DNA from: Caenimonas koreensis DSM 17982
Lineage (GTDB): Bacteria > Pseudomonadota > Gammaproteobacteria > Burkholderiales > Burkholderiaceae_C
Assembly (NCBI RefSeq): GCF_009646335.1
Contig: NZ_WJBU01000023.1
Coordinates: 1-64,000 of the forward strand
Direction of reading: 5' to 3'
Length of the DNA stretch: 64,000 nucleotides
In this document: one piece after another, positions 51,983 to 60,994 of the stretch
Layout: every line of letters starts with the position of its first letter
How positions within the stretch are numbered: the stretch's first letter is position 1
Notes under the pieces: generated by a model
The model's input: the letters and a program-made list of their open reading frames with translations, nothing else
The model's database searches: none
What the model was told of the DNA's origin: nothing
Program-made: the position numbers and the translations under genes

Positions 51983-52980
51983 TGGAAAACCGACAGCACC
52001 GGCAGCAGATCCTTTACCGCGGTGAAACTTACGTCGTTTGCGCCGAACGCACTGCGATGTCTATACGAGTCTGGGTCGAACGCGGCGTCCCTGACAGTTC
52101 GTATTGGACAACGCTCGCCGATGGTCAAGCCACGGTGCCTGACGGGCCGGATCAGAGAAACGAATTCGCGATCTCGCGTGATGCATTTTCCGAACTGGCT
52201 GAGGAAATCACAATTGCGACAGGCCTGTTCCGTCGCACAGGACGCTCCTACACGTGGAGTGGTCGCGTCTCTCCGATTTGGAGTTTGAGTCCGTCATCAC
52301 CGCTGCGTATTCGTAGCATCGGCGAGCCAGATGCGCGCGCTCTTCACGATCCGTTGGGACTCCAGAGCAGTGATATCAACGCGACGGTGAGTCGCCTCGT
52401 CAGCTTGCTCGGCGAGTTTGGCGCAATAGGTATCGTGGTCACGGGTCCTGACGTGACTGATGTTGATCCCGAACGACGGGAACTGACGTTCGCTGCGCCA
52501 ACGGACTTGTGGCAACTGAATCCTCAGCTTTTCGCCTGTGATCGTCGCCGGCTCCATCCAGCCTCGGAATGGGGACGACTCGAAGACGCGCAGTATGTAG
52601 GCTCGTCGACGTTGCACGGACTCGGATACGAAGCATGGGTTTCCGTTCGAATACCACTGGCTGATGGTCACTACTACGAGATCGTCATGCTTGGCATGCG
52701 ATCGCTTGGCGACGCGCCGCAAGCCTGCATGGCGGCGGCCACCGCTTTGAATCTGATCGTTCCCTTGAGGCGCGCCGCAGCCGAGAAACTCAAACTCTCT
52801 GCCCGTGAACTGGATGTACTTCGTATCGGCTCACTCGGCGTCATAGAGACGGCCGAAATCCTAGGCCTGAGCGTTGCAACCGTCAAATTCCATCGCGACA
52901 AGATTCGCCGGAAGATTGGTAACGAGCCCACCTGGCAGCAAGCCTACGTTCGCGCTCAGAAGGTGGGGGTTCTCGATTGA
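51982..52980 (+). CDS. LuxR-type transcriptional regulator
   Basis: 332 residues. C-terminal GerE/LuxR HTH: LSARELDVLRIGSLGVIETA followed by EILGLSVATVKFHRDKI. The N-terminal ~260 residues have no receiver Asp and no classic autoinducer domain signature that I recognise. ATG overlaps the preceding stop, and its own stop overlaps the kinase start. It may be the output regulator of the sensing module. Confidence 0.8.
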   Translation: MENRQHRQQILYRGETYVVCAERTAMSIRVWVERGVPDSSYWTTLADGQATVPDGPDQRNEFAISRDAFSELAEEITIATGLFRRTGRSYTWSGRVSPIWSLSPSSPLRIRSIGEPDARALHDPLGLQSSDINATVSRLVSLLGEFGAIGIVVTGPDVTDVDPERRELTFAAPTDLWQLNPQLFACDRRRLHPASEWGRLEDAQYVGSSTLHGLGYEAWVSVRIPLADGHYYEIVMLGMRSLGDAPQACMAAATALNLIVPLRRAAAEKLKLSARELDVLRIGSLGVIETAEILGLSVATVKFHRDKIRRKIGNEPTWQQAYVRAQKVGVLD

Positions 52981-54287
52981 ACAGCCTGGCCAAAGTTGCG
53001 AGCTTCGCCTCCGGTTTCGCACGTCGCCGCTTCGACGGTTTCGTCACGCATCACCAAAACGGGACCAGAATGTTCTGGTACATGGGCGTGTTGAGTCTGG
53101 TCGCCTACCCCAGTTTGTACTTCGTCCGGTACATACGAGCAGGACCATCCTACGACGATTGGTGGTTGCGAGCCATCAGCTTTCTTCTTGGCTTTTTATT
53201 GTTGCAAATCGGCTGGCCGGAGAGGCTCAAGCGCTACTACATGCCTTTCGCGTATGGCGCGCTAATCTTCATGCTTCCCTTCAGTTTGATGTTCGTTGCG
53301 TTGAAGAACCAAGGCGGCAGTGCAGCCGTGGCGAACGCAATGACAGGACTATTTCTTGTGATTTTGCTGACGGATTGGCGCAACACTATTTGCGTCATCT
53401 TGATTGGCCTCTCACTAGGAATCCTGGCCTACCTGGCGGTCGAGCCAATTCCTGTGTGGCCCAAAGACTTTGTTGAGCGCGGTCCATTGGTTTTCGTGGC
53501 CGGAGTAGCTGCGAGTTTGATCAAAGCGGCGCTTATAGAGACAACCGGCGAGCGGATCACAAAATTGGAGCGTGAACAACGCGAAGGCCGTGTGGCTGCG
53601 CTGCAGGAGACGATCGGATTCCTAGCACACGAATTGAACACACCGCTTGCTGAGGTACGACTGTTGGCCGGAAGCATGAGAGAGATGTGTTCCCAAGGTT
53701 CCCTCGATGCTTCGCAGGCAAATGATGCGCAATTGATGCTTGAGCGAGTAGAAAAACGTGCTCACTATTCGCAGGAACTTGTCAAACGCTTGATGCGCTC
53801 TGCATACCATGTTCGCTATGACGGCGGGCCGCAGGCGCTCACTGCGAGTAGCCTCGTCCAGTCGTTGCTGGAGAACTATCCGTTTCCCGACGACATGGGG
53901 CCAGACATCGTCGATGTGCAAAGAGAAGTCGACTTCATTTTGCCAGGCTCGCGCGAGCTGCTGTATCTAGTTTTGTCCACATTGACCCATAACAGCCTTA
54001 TGGCGTTGCGCGGCAATCCTTCTCCGCGACTGCAAATTGAGATTGTTGGTCACTCGACTGGCGCGCGCGGCGGCATGATTCGCGTAACGGACAACGGCTG
54101 TGGCGTACCCCTTGAGGTTCTGTCGAAACTAACGAAGGGGGCGGTTCCCAGCAGCTGGAAAAATGGACAGGGTGGCGGCATGGGGCTTGTATTTGCTCAA
54201 CGCGTGATGGACGCAAATGGTGGCGCCGTGACTGTCGAGTCCGTTGCGGGTAAAGGAACCACAGTGACTCTCTCATTCGCACGCTGA
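52977..54287 (+). CDS. Multi-pass membrane sensor histidine kinase, CqsS/LqsS/PhcS-like
   Basis: 436 residues. About six membrane helices in the first 190 residues, beginning MFWYMGVLSLVAYPSLYFV … DDWWLRAISFLLGF, closely like the start of CqsS/LqsS-type quorum-sensing kinases. H-box GFLAHELNTPLAEVR with phospho-acceptor H218, then N/G boxes in TDNGCGVPLEVL and GGMGLVFAQRVMDANGGAV. No receiver domain attached. TTG start overlapping the previous stop (TTGA). The ligand is unknown; related kinases sense alpha-hydroxyketones or 3-hydroxy fatty-acid methyl esters. Confidence 0.82.
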   Translation: MNSLAKVASFASGFARRRFDGFVTHHQNGTRMFWYMGVLSLVAYPSLYFVRYIRAGPSYDDWWLRAISFLLGFLLLQIGWPERLKRYYMPFAYGALIFMLPFSLMFVALKNQGGSAAVANAMTGLFLVILLTDWRNTICVILIGLSLGILAYLAVEPIPVWPKDFVERGPLVFVAGVAASLIKAALIETTGERITKLEREQREGRVAALQETIGFLAHELNTPLAEVRLLAGSMREMCSQGSLDASQANDAQLMLERVEKRAHYSQELVKRLMRSAYHVRYDGGPQALTASSLVQSLLENYPFPDDMGPDIVDVQREVDFILPGSRELLYLVLSTLTHNSLMALRGNPSPRLQIEIVGHSTGARGGMIRVTDNGCGVPLEVLSKLTKGAVPSSWKNGQGGGMGLVFAQRVMDANGGAVTVESVAGKGTTVTLSFAR

Positions 54288-54370
54288 CTGGCGCTGACGG
54301 CCGTTCAGACTCGGCTTTGGTAGGCTCTGGTGCGAAATGCTGTGCAAAGCAAACCACTAAGATTCATGCA

Positions 54371-55378
54371 ATGAAGGCATATATGCCCCAAGATCGAAAC
54401 GCTCCACGCGAGCTCCAACAGCGGATGGCGCGAGCTGCAATTTCCAAGGAGTTGGGCCCTGAGCGGCTGGCAACCTTGCACAGGCAAATTCCAGTACTCG
54501 ACTTAGCGGCAGTTTTCGGCTCGATAGTGGCGTTTGCGCTTCTGGCCTGGCAGCTAGCCGTCCGTGAGTTGGCAGACCCGCTTTGGTGGATCGCGTTGTT
54601 CGTGCAAGGCAATCTCGTGGTTGTAATGAGCATCATCAATCACGACGTATTTGTTCATCGGAAATTTCTACCCGTCCCAGTGAGATGGGTTGTGTCATCG
54701 ATTCTGGTGGCGCCAGCGATGCTTCGCGGCTCGCTGTATGAAAGCCGGCACTTGACGCATCATCGTGCTCTGGGTACCAAGGACGACACCGAAACTCTGA
54801 ACCTCGGCATCAATACGGTATTCCGGCGCGCTGTTTATGCGACGCCAGCCTTGTTGGTGTTCCGCGCGCTCTTCTATCGCGGCCTCGTTGTTGCGTCCAA
54901 CGACAAGCCGGCATTTGGCGGTGTACGGCGTGCCGTGTGGGAGCGGAACACGCGCTACAGCCTCATCGTGCTTGCACTTGCAAGCCTGGCATTCAATTGG
55001 CAGCTCTTGATTGTTGGCTACTTGCTTCCGCTCCTTGTCATTGGGCCACTCGTCAACACGATGCGCATCGTGCTCGAGCATTTCGACCTGGAACCGCGGA
55101 ATCCGTTCTGGGTGGGGACGTTTTATCGATGCGGCCCATTGACGAAGTTGATGTATTGGTGGGGAGCTGGCGATTGTCATATCGTCCACCACTTCTACCC
55201 GACGGTTCCTTTCTACCGCATGAATGCGGCACTCCGATTGATCGTCCCGATCCTCCGCCGCGAAGGTGTGTATGAGCATCGATCGCTGCTGCCGCTGCTG
55301 CGCGATTGGTTCATGGCATCGCGTGGTCACTGGTCTGTTCCGGCAGAGGTTTCGTCCATGCCGCCAAAGAGTAGCTAA
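54371..55378 (+). CDS. Membrane fatty-acid desaturase/hydroxylase family protein
   Basis: 335 residues. Three His boxes: HDVFVH (91-96), SRHLTHH (126-131) and CHIVHH in the C-terminal part, with four hydrophobic segments, as in di-iron desaturases. It lies 83 bases after the sensor-kinase gene on the same strand. It might modify a fatty-acid-derived signal for that kinase, or simply adjust membrane lipids; the link is inference. ATG chosen over an in-frame upstream start. Confidence 0.8.
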   Translation: MKAYMPQDRNAPRELQQRMARAAISKELGPERLATLHRQIPVLDLAAVFGSIVAFALLAWQLAVRELADPLWWIALFVQGNLVVVMSIINHDVFVHRKFLPVPVRWVVSSILVAPAMLRGSLYESRHLTHHRALGTKDDTETLNLGINTVFRRAVYATPALLVFRALFYRGLVVASNDKPAFGGVRRAVWERNTRYSLIVLALASLAFNWQLLIVGYLLPLLVIGPLVNTMRIVLEHFDLEPRNPFWVGTFYRCGPLTKLMYWWGAGDCHIVHHFYPTVPFYRMNAALRLIVPILRREGVYEHRSLLPLLRDWFMASRGHWSVPAEVSSMPPKSS

Positions 55379-55707
55379 CAGTGCGATATGGAGTCGGTTC
55401 GCTGCTGCTTTGATGCAACAGCGGCACGACACGACTGACACGTTGGGTCACTCGCTGTCGCTTCGACACGCTGCGTTGATTTCGACGCCACGTGCGTGTC
55501 CAGTTCGCTCCGTAGATCGCAGCCCTCAGCGGGACAGCGCGACCCCTGACAAGCGCATATAGGCGCAGAGCGCGACTTTACCGGCTATTTCGCGCGACCT
55601 CACCAAAAAGCCAGTTATCAACTTGCGTCGACCTTCATAAAGTTCGTGACGTCACGGCGGTGTCATCTTTCGACACCGGTGGCTCGCAATTCAAGAGGGG
55701 GCTGTGT
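55379..55707. other. Gap between desaturase and T4SS operon with CRE-like palindrome
   Basis: 329 bp without a gene. A 12-bp palindrome CGTGACGTCACG at 55645-55656, ~50 bases upstream of the TrbM-like gene, is a plausible operator for the transfer operon. No clear -35/-10 pair was found. Confidence 0.4.
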
Positions 55708-56328
55708 ATGCAGGTCGGGAAACTTCGCGTGGCTATCCAGGCCGCGGTCCGGAGGCGAATGGGTCGATGGATTGCCATTGCTGCTGTTATCGCAACTCTG
55801 TTGCCGACAGCGCGCGCTGGACAAGATGGCATCTTTTCAGGTGATGTGCGTTTGGCATGTGAGGCGATTCTTTGCCTTTCGTCGTCTGCGCAGCCAAGCC
55901 AATGTTCCGCATCACTGCAACGGTACTTCAGCATCAAGCTCAAGTTCTACTCAGACACGATCAAGGCGAGGGCCAACTTTCTCGCGCTTTGTCCGGCAGC
56001 CTCAATGAATAGCAGCATGAAAGCGTTAGTAGAAGCAATCGCGAATGGCGCCGGACGTTGCGATGCAGCTTCACTCAATGCCACGCTTCTTACCTACGCA
56101 GGTGAAGGGCAGTCCTATGTTGGCGATGTGTTGCCTTCTTACTGCGCGGCGTACACCGGCAATCCCTATACGAATTTGGGTGCATCGCTGCCGGTCTATG
56201 TTGGGACGCCAGACCGCTACGGACATTGGGTGGACGCGAGCCATTATGCGCAGGAGCTGGCGAGTTACAACGCCCGCATTGCAGCAGAAAATGCGGCCGC
56301 GCAGGGGCGCTCGGACGGTATGAACTAG
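55708..56328 (+). CDS. TrbM/KikA-like secreted protein
   Basis: 206 residues: signal peptide (WIAIAAVIATLLPTARA) and a Cys-patterned TrbM core (FSGDVRLACEAILCLSS, QCSASLQRYFSIKLK, ANFLALCP). TrbM/KikA proteins accompany conjugation systems of IncP, IncN and IncW types. ATG with agagggggctgtgt upstream. First gene of the right-hand T4SS block. Confidence 0.82.
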   Translation: MQVGKLRVAIQAAVRRRMGRWIAIAAVIATLLPTARAGQDGIFSGDVRLACEAILCLSSSAQPSQCSASLQRYFSIKLKFYSDTIKARANFLALCPAASMNSSMKALVEAIANGAGRCDAASLNATLLTYAGEGQSYVGDVLPSYCAAYTGNPYTNLGASLPVYVGTPDRYGHWVDASHYAQELASYNARIAAENAAAQGRSDGMN

Positions 56329-56353
56329 TGCTGAGCGACGACAAGACAAGTAC

Positions 56354-56749
56354 ATGGACAAAGTCGATCCAGCACCAGCCCATACGTTGATGTCTGACGC
56401 CGAGGTAGCAGAGCTGCGTCAAGCGTTTAAAACTCTTGAGAGATACACGATCGTCCCGCGAATTCCGATGCCGGGACCGCCAACTGGTCACGAAGGCGAG
56501 TTCATGAAGTCGCTGCCTGGACACAGGATGTTTTACAACGAAGAGCCGGGCATGGAGGGTGTCGAAATTGAAACACCTGAAGGCATGCGCATCGCGTTTT
56601 ACAACAGCCGCGCTTTGGAGCGCTTTCTTTGCGAGATGAATGTGTCGTCCTCAGATCGCGATGCCCTGGCGGCGCTCGACGCGCGCTCCACTTGCCTGCG
56701 CCAGTCGCACCCTCCTTCGAATATGAGACCGTGCCCATGGAGTCAGTGA
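56354..56749 (+). CDS. Hypothetical protein of the T4SS leader block
   Basis: 131 residues, soluble and acidic (SDAEVAELRQAFKTLERYTI; EGVEIETPEGMRIAFYNSRA). 25 bases after the TrbM-like gene and overlapping the next gene. No family recognised. Confidence 0.5.
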   Translation: MDKVDPAPAHTLMSDAEVAELRQAFKTLERYTIVPRIPMPGPPTGHEGEFMKSLPGHRMFYNEEPGMEGVEIETPEGMRIAFYNSRALERFLCEMNVSSSDRDALAALDARSTCLRQSHPPSNMRPCPWSQ

Positions 56750-56982
56750 ATCACGAACTGCCAGAGCGTTCGGCAACGCCTGATACGGATTGCAACTCGA
56801 TGCCATTTGCTCGACCCAATCTCTTGGCCGCTGGTATTCCGCCATGTGAGGCCCGCTGGTTTACCGAGCTCACGCCAGCCAACCAAATCGCTGCTTTGAC
56901 GACACCGCGTGGCAAGGTACTTCTCGAACGTCTGCGTGAATTCTTCGCACGTGACAACGCCGCTGCATCAGCCTCGCGCTAG
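56737..56982 (+). CDS. Hypothetical 81-residue protein
   Basis: Overlaps the end of the preceding gene by 13 bases. Contains a compact motif CEARWFTELTPANQIAALTT and a charged C-terminal helix (GKVLLERLREFFARD). GTG at 56731 is an alternative start. Function unknown. Confidence 0.5.
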   Translation: MESVNHELPERSATPDTDCNSMPFARPNLLAAGIPPCEARWFTELTPANQIAALTTPRGKVLLERLREFFARDNAAASASR

Positions 56983-57018
56983 ATCGCTCCAGGCTCTCGA
57001 TCAATCAATTCAATCTCA

Positions 57019-57264
57019 ATGGGCCTGTCCATGTCGAATCCACGACCCAACAAATTTTTGGTGCCGCTTCGCGAACTCATGAGTACGACAGTGCGAATCT
57101 CGGCATCCGAGCTGGAGTTGATAACTCATGCGGCAGGGTTGAATGGTCGCACTGTGCCGGATCAAGTGGAGCATTGGATCAGGTTAGGCCGCGCAGCAGA
57201 GCGCTGCCATGACGGCGCAAGCTGCGCTGCAAATAGCTCTGGATTCGAAGGGACCTCGACGTGA
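57019..57264 (+). CDS. ParD-like (DUF3423) protein
   Basis: 81 residues with the ParD-like segment TVRISASELELITHAAGLNG RTVPDQ… read around residues 24-50 and EHWIRLGRAAE. This family resembles ribbon-helix-helix antitoxins but often lacks a toxin partner, as here. It may regulate the T4SS operon. Start could be the ATG four codons downstream. Confidence 0.6.
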   Translation: MGLSMSNPRPNKFLVPLRELMSTTVRISASELELITHAAGLNGRTVPDQVEHWIRLGRAAERCHDGASCAANSSGFEGTST

Positions 57265-57434
57265 TCCGTACTGGTCGACGAGTCTTGGCGGCAGGTCAGA
57301 TCCTAGTCGTAGTCTGTGCGGTCGCTGCTTGCCAGTCGCATCCGCAGTTGGCGCAAGTCGCGAAAGACGCAGCAGACAAACCCATCAATTCGCCCGATGC
57401 CGTGAAAAGACTCGAGCGGAAATTCGAGCAATGA
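57261..57434 (+). CDS. 57-residue lipoprotein
   Basis: GTG start overlapping the previous stop (GTGA), and its own stop overlaps the next start (ATGA). Lipoprotein signal LVVVCAVAAC with a short mature part (QSHPQLAQVAKDAADKPI, then VKRLERKFEQ). Size and position recall TrbK/VirB7-type small T4SS lipoproteins; which of the two is unknown. Confidence 0.6.
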   Translation: MIRTGRRVLAAGQILVVVCAVAACQSHPQLAQVAKDAADKPINSPDAVKRLERKFEQ

Positions 57435-57913
57435 GACGTCAACTACCGGTCGGCGTGCTGGTCACCTCCTTAGGTGCTGCCCTCCTCACTGCACAGAACG
57501 GCGTCAACGCGCAAATCCGATTGGCGACGACGGTTGCATCGAGTGCTTTTATGGGGCCAGCCGCAGTTGGCGTACAGAGGCGTACCGCTGCTGAGCAAGT
57601 TCATTTCGAGCGCCTTGACATCCTCAATCAAGAGAAGTCCAAGTTGCAGATGCAGCGCCATCGAGTCGAAAGCATGGGTGATAGCAGCGCCCTTGCGCGG
57701 CTTGCCGCTGATCTACAGGCGATCGACCGCGAAATCGCCCGGGCAGCCAAGGAGCCCATCTACGAAATCAAGCGCATGCCCGAAGGGCCTGCGTCGTCCG
57801 CATCTGCTCCGCCAGGCGCAGTAAATCCAGCCCAGCCCGCCGCAAGTGTCGTTGTCACCTACGAGAGCTGGGACGTCTTCAAAAACTTCGGCAAGAAGGG
57901 ATCCCCGCAATGA
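57431..57913 (+). CDS. Exported hypothetical T4SS-linked protein
   Basis: 160 residues: signal peptide (GVLVTSLGAALLTAQNGVNA), a central coiled coil (HFERLDILNQEKSKLQMQRH) and a Pro/Ala linker, ending VTYESWDVFKNFG. Overlaps virB2 by 4 bases. Occupies the position before VirB2 but has no transglycosylase motif, so it is not VirB1. Confidence 0.6.
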   Translation: MRRQLPVGVLVTSLGAALLTAQNGVNAQIRLATTVASSAFMGPAAVGVQRRTAAEQVHFERLDILNQEKSKLQMQRHRVESMGDSSALARLAADLQAIDREIARAAKEPIYEIKRMPEGPASSASAPPGAVNPAQPAASVVVTYESWDVFKNFGKKGSPQ

Positions 57914-58218
57914 AGAAACTTATCTCATCCGTAATCGACAACCATCGAAAGATGGCTCTCGCGATCACAGTCGCTGCAATGCAGTCCAACGCATTCGCGT
58001 TGGGAGGCCTGGATAAGGCCAACAGCGCTGCGGAAGACATCAAGACCGGCCTGTATGCCCTTGTCGGCGTCATCGCCCTGATCTACATGATCTATCTGGG
58101 CGTCATGGCGTTCACGGAAAAAAAGTCCTGGTCGGACTTTGGATGGGGCGTCGTGCACGTGTCTGTCGTCGGTGGCGCTGTGGCGCTCGGGTCCTGGGCG
58201 TGGGCTCTGTTCGCTTGA
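57910..58218 (+). CDS. virB2: VirB2/TrbC-type pilin
   Basis: 102 residues: long signal region ending NAFA, then a mature pilin with two helices (KTGLYALVGVIALIYMIYLG; VVHVSVVGGAVALGSWAWAL). Typical size and position for the conjugative pilus subunit. Confidence 0.85.
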   Translation: MKKLISSVIDNHRKMALAITVAAMQSNAFALGGLDKANSAAEDIKTGLYALVGVIALIYMIYLGVMAFTEKKSWSDFGWGVVHVSVVGGAVALGSWAWALFA

Positions 58219-58224
58219 TTCGTC

Positions 58225-58608
58225 ATGACCGACGAGAAGCAGCCCGTCGAATACATCAGCTACAACGGTCTGGGACGCAGTCCGATGATTTGGGGCATCC
58301 CGTACATGGTCGGTCTGGCAATCATGTGCGTGTCGCTACTGGGCGGAATGCTGCTCGGAACTTTCGTCGGTGGACTTGGATGGCTGTTCGCCCTCGTCGG
58401 AATTCCGCTCGCCTTGTTCGCCAAGATGCTTTGCACGAACGACGACAAGGCGATTCAGATCCTCTTGCTCGAAGTGAAGTGGAGCCTGATCAAAGCCGTG
58501 AGCGGCAACTCGGCGCTCCACGGCGGCACGCTCGCAATCGCTCCCACAACCTACGGCCGAAAACTCAAAAATGTTAAGCGCTATTTTGAAACGACAGTTC
58601 GCGGGTGA
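58225..58608 (+). CDS. virB3: VirB3-like inner-membrane protein
   Basis: 127 residues. YNGLGRSPMIWGIPYMVGLA begins the first membrane segment, and GGLGWLFALVGIPLALFAKM the second, as in VirB3/TrbD. Overlaps virB4 by 38 bases. Confidence 0.85.
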   Translation: MTDEKQPVEYISYNGLGRSPMIWGIPYMVGLAIMCVSLLGGMLLGTFVGGLGWLFALVGIPLALFAKMLCTNDDKAIQILLLEVKWSLIKAVSGNSALHGGTLAIAPTTYGRKLKNVKRYFETTVRG

Positions 58609-60994
58609 GGAGCAGCTGCCGCCGTACAACTACCACGTCAGGGACACGATCGTGTCGCTGGAGGATGGGCGCGTGGCCTTCGCGGTGCGGATCAAGGGCC
58701 TGCCATTCGAAGTCACCAGCGACAACGTCCTCGAGAACCAATACGACGGACTGAACGACCTGCTTCTGAGCATCGGGAAGTCCACCGGCTCGCGCCTGAC
58801 GGTGTGGGCTCATCTCGATCACTACCAGACGCAATTCAAGACGAACTACCAATTCAGCTTCCAGTGGCTGCGTGACTTCAGCGCCAGGTACATGGCGAAG
58901 TTCGATGGCACGGACATCTTCGAGAACGATTTCTACCTGACCTTCGTTCTGAAGCCGGGCTTGAACGACAACCTCGAGGAGTGCATCCGCGAACTGGAGG
59001 AGATCCAGCTCACCGTGACGCAGACGCTGCGGCCCTACGAGTGCGAGCTGCTGGCGATGTACGAGCATCAGGGCCATCAGTTCAGCGAGTTCTACGAGTT
59101 CATCGCGTACCTCTACAACGGCTTTTGGGAACGCGTGCCCGTCACGTCGCTGCCGCTGTTTCAGGCCGTCGAAACGAGCGCGCTGCATCACGGCTACAAG
59201 CTGATCGAAACGCGCTTCCCGGACGGCGGTAGCCGCTACGCGGCGTATTTCGACCTGAAGGACTTTCCCGAGCCGACCACGCGCGGCAAATTCAATCCGC
59301 TCCTGGAGCTGCCGTTCCCGTTCCTGTTGTGCCTGTCGTTCACGTTCATCAATACCGCCGACTCGATCCGCATGATCAATCAGGCGCTTAACAAGATGGA
59401 GTCGGCCGGCGACGAGGCCGTGGAGCAGATGGCCGACATGGCCGAAGGCAAGGGCGCGGTCATGTCGGGCCAGGTGTACTTCGGCGAGCTGCACGGCGCG
59501 CTCGCCGTGTTCGCGAAGAGCGAGAAGCTTGCGGAAGATCGCGGCGCGACCGCGCGAACGACGCTCAGCGGCTCATGCGCGACGCAGTTCGTTCCAGCGA
59601 CGATCTCATCGCCGGAGACCTTCTTCTCCATGTTCCCCGGCAACGTGAAGCGGCGGCCGCGGCCAATGCCGAAGACCACGCGCAATCTGCTCGGCCTCTT
59701 CAGCATGAACACCTACAGCTCGGGCAAGCACCACGGCAACCCGCTGGGCGACGGCTCCGCCGTGCTGCCGCTGCAGACCACCGTGCATGGTGTCTATCAC
59801 TTCAACTTCCACTACTCGCTGCCCGAGCTCGACTCGCGCGGTGAGAAGCGCGCCGGCCACACAGTGATCCTTGGCGCAACCGGCGTCGGCAAGACGACAT
59901 TGCAAACCACGATCCTTTCATTCCTGGAGCGGTTCGATTGCAAGCTGTTCGCCATCGACAAGGACGGCTCCATGCGCGGATTCGTCGAAGCGCAGGGCGG
60001 TACGTACTTCCGCCTGGCCAGCGGCGAGCCGACCGGCTTGAATCCGTTCCAGTTGCCCGACACGCCACAGAACCGGACGTTCCTCTATGACCTGGTGGGC
60101 GCCTGCGGCCGCAAGCCCGGACAGGACAGCACGGCGGAAGACACGAAGGACATCAAGCGCGCGGTCGACAACGTCTTCGAGCTCCCCTTCGAGCATCGCC
60201 GTTTCGGCGCGCTGGTGCAAAGCATTCCCGATCGCGGCGAAGACTGCCTGGTCCGGCGACTGGCCGACTGGTGCTACGGCGAGGTGGATGGCCGCTACGC
60301 CTACGCACTCGACAACCCGCGCAACAACTTCGACTGGGAAGGCTTCCGTCGCGTCGGCTTCGACGTGTCGGACTTCCTCGTTGCGGGACATCCGGCAACC
60401 GAGCCGATCCTGTCCTACCTGTTCCACCTGAAGACGCTGATGCAGCGCAACGGCGGGCTGCTGGCCACGGTCGTCGAGGAATTCTGGATGCCGCTGCAAT
60501 ACCCGACCACGGCGGCCCAAATCCTCGACGTGCTCAAGACCGGGCGGCGGCGCGACGAATTCATCGTGCTTGTGAGCCAGTCACCCGAAGACGCGATCAA
60601 GAGCCCGCTCTTGCCGGCGATCCTGCAGCAGACGCCCACCAAGGTGTACCTGCCGAACCCGGACGCGGAGTACACGACGCCTGACGGCGGTGGTTACTCG
60701 CGCTTCGGCCTCACGATCAAGGAATTCCAGAAGCTCAAGAAGCTCGGCGTCCAAAGCCGCAAGCTGATGATCAAGCAGGGCGCGCAATCGGGCATCGCAA
60801 AGCTCAATCTCGAAGGCATGGGCGACGACATCGCGGTGCTCGCGATGGCCGCCGAAGACTTCCCCATTCTCGAAGCAGCCAAGGCGCAGGCCGGAACGCA
60901 CCCCGACCAGTGGGTGCCGGTCTACAAGGCGATGCGCCGCGCGGCCCGCGACAAAGTTTCTCAACCCGCGACACAAGGAGCGAACAACAAATGA
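58571..60994 (+). CDS. virB4: VirB4 ATPase
   Basis: 807 residues. Walker A LGATGVGKTTLQTTILSFLE in the middle, then FAIDKDGSMRGFVEAQGG and TVVEEFWMPLQYPTTAAQIL with the Walker B-type acidic pair, and SQSPEDAIKSPLLPAILQQT. Powers pilus assembly and substrate transfer. ATG inside the virB3 end; stop overlaps the virB5 start. Confidence 0.95.
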   Translation: MLSAILKRQFAGEEQLPPYNYHVRDTIVSLEDGRVAFAVRIKGLPFEVTSDNVLENQYDGLNDLLLSIGKSTGSRLTVWAHLDHYQTQFKTNYQFSFQWLRDFSARYMAKFDGTDIFENDFYLTFVLKPGLNDNLEECIRELEEIQLTVTQTLRPYECELLAMYEHQGHQFSEFYEFIAYLYNGFWERVPVTSLPLFQAVETSALHHGYKLIETRFPDGGSRYAAYFDLKDFPEPTTRGKFNPLLELPFPFLLCLSFTFINTADSIRMINQALNKMESAGDEAVEQMADMAEGKGAVMSGQVYFGELHGALAVFAKSEKLAEDRGATARTTLSGSCATQFVPATISSPETFFSMFPGNVKRRPRPMPKTTRNLLGLFSMNTYSSGKHHGNPLGDGSAVLPLQTTVHGVYHFNFHYSLPELDSRGEKRAGHTVILGATGVGKTTLQTTILSFLERFDCKLFAIDKDGSMRGFVEAQGGTYFRLASGEPTGLNPFQLPDTPQNRTFLYDLVGACGRKPGQDSTAEDTKDIKRAVDNVFELPFEHRRFGALVQSIPDRGEDCLVRRLADWCYGEVDGRYAYALDNPRNNFDWEGFRRVGFDVSDFLVAGHPATEPILSYLFHLKTLMQRNGGLLATVVEEFWMPLQYPTTAAQILDVLKTGRRRDEFIVLVSQSPEDAIKSPLLPAILQQTPTKVYLPNPDAEYTTPDGGGYSRFGLTIKEFQKLKKLGVQSRKLMIKQGAQSGIAKLNLEGMGDDIAVLAMAAEDFPILEAAKAQAGTHPDQWVPVYKAMRRAARDKVSQPATQGANNK

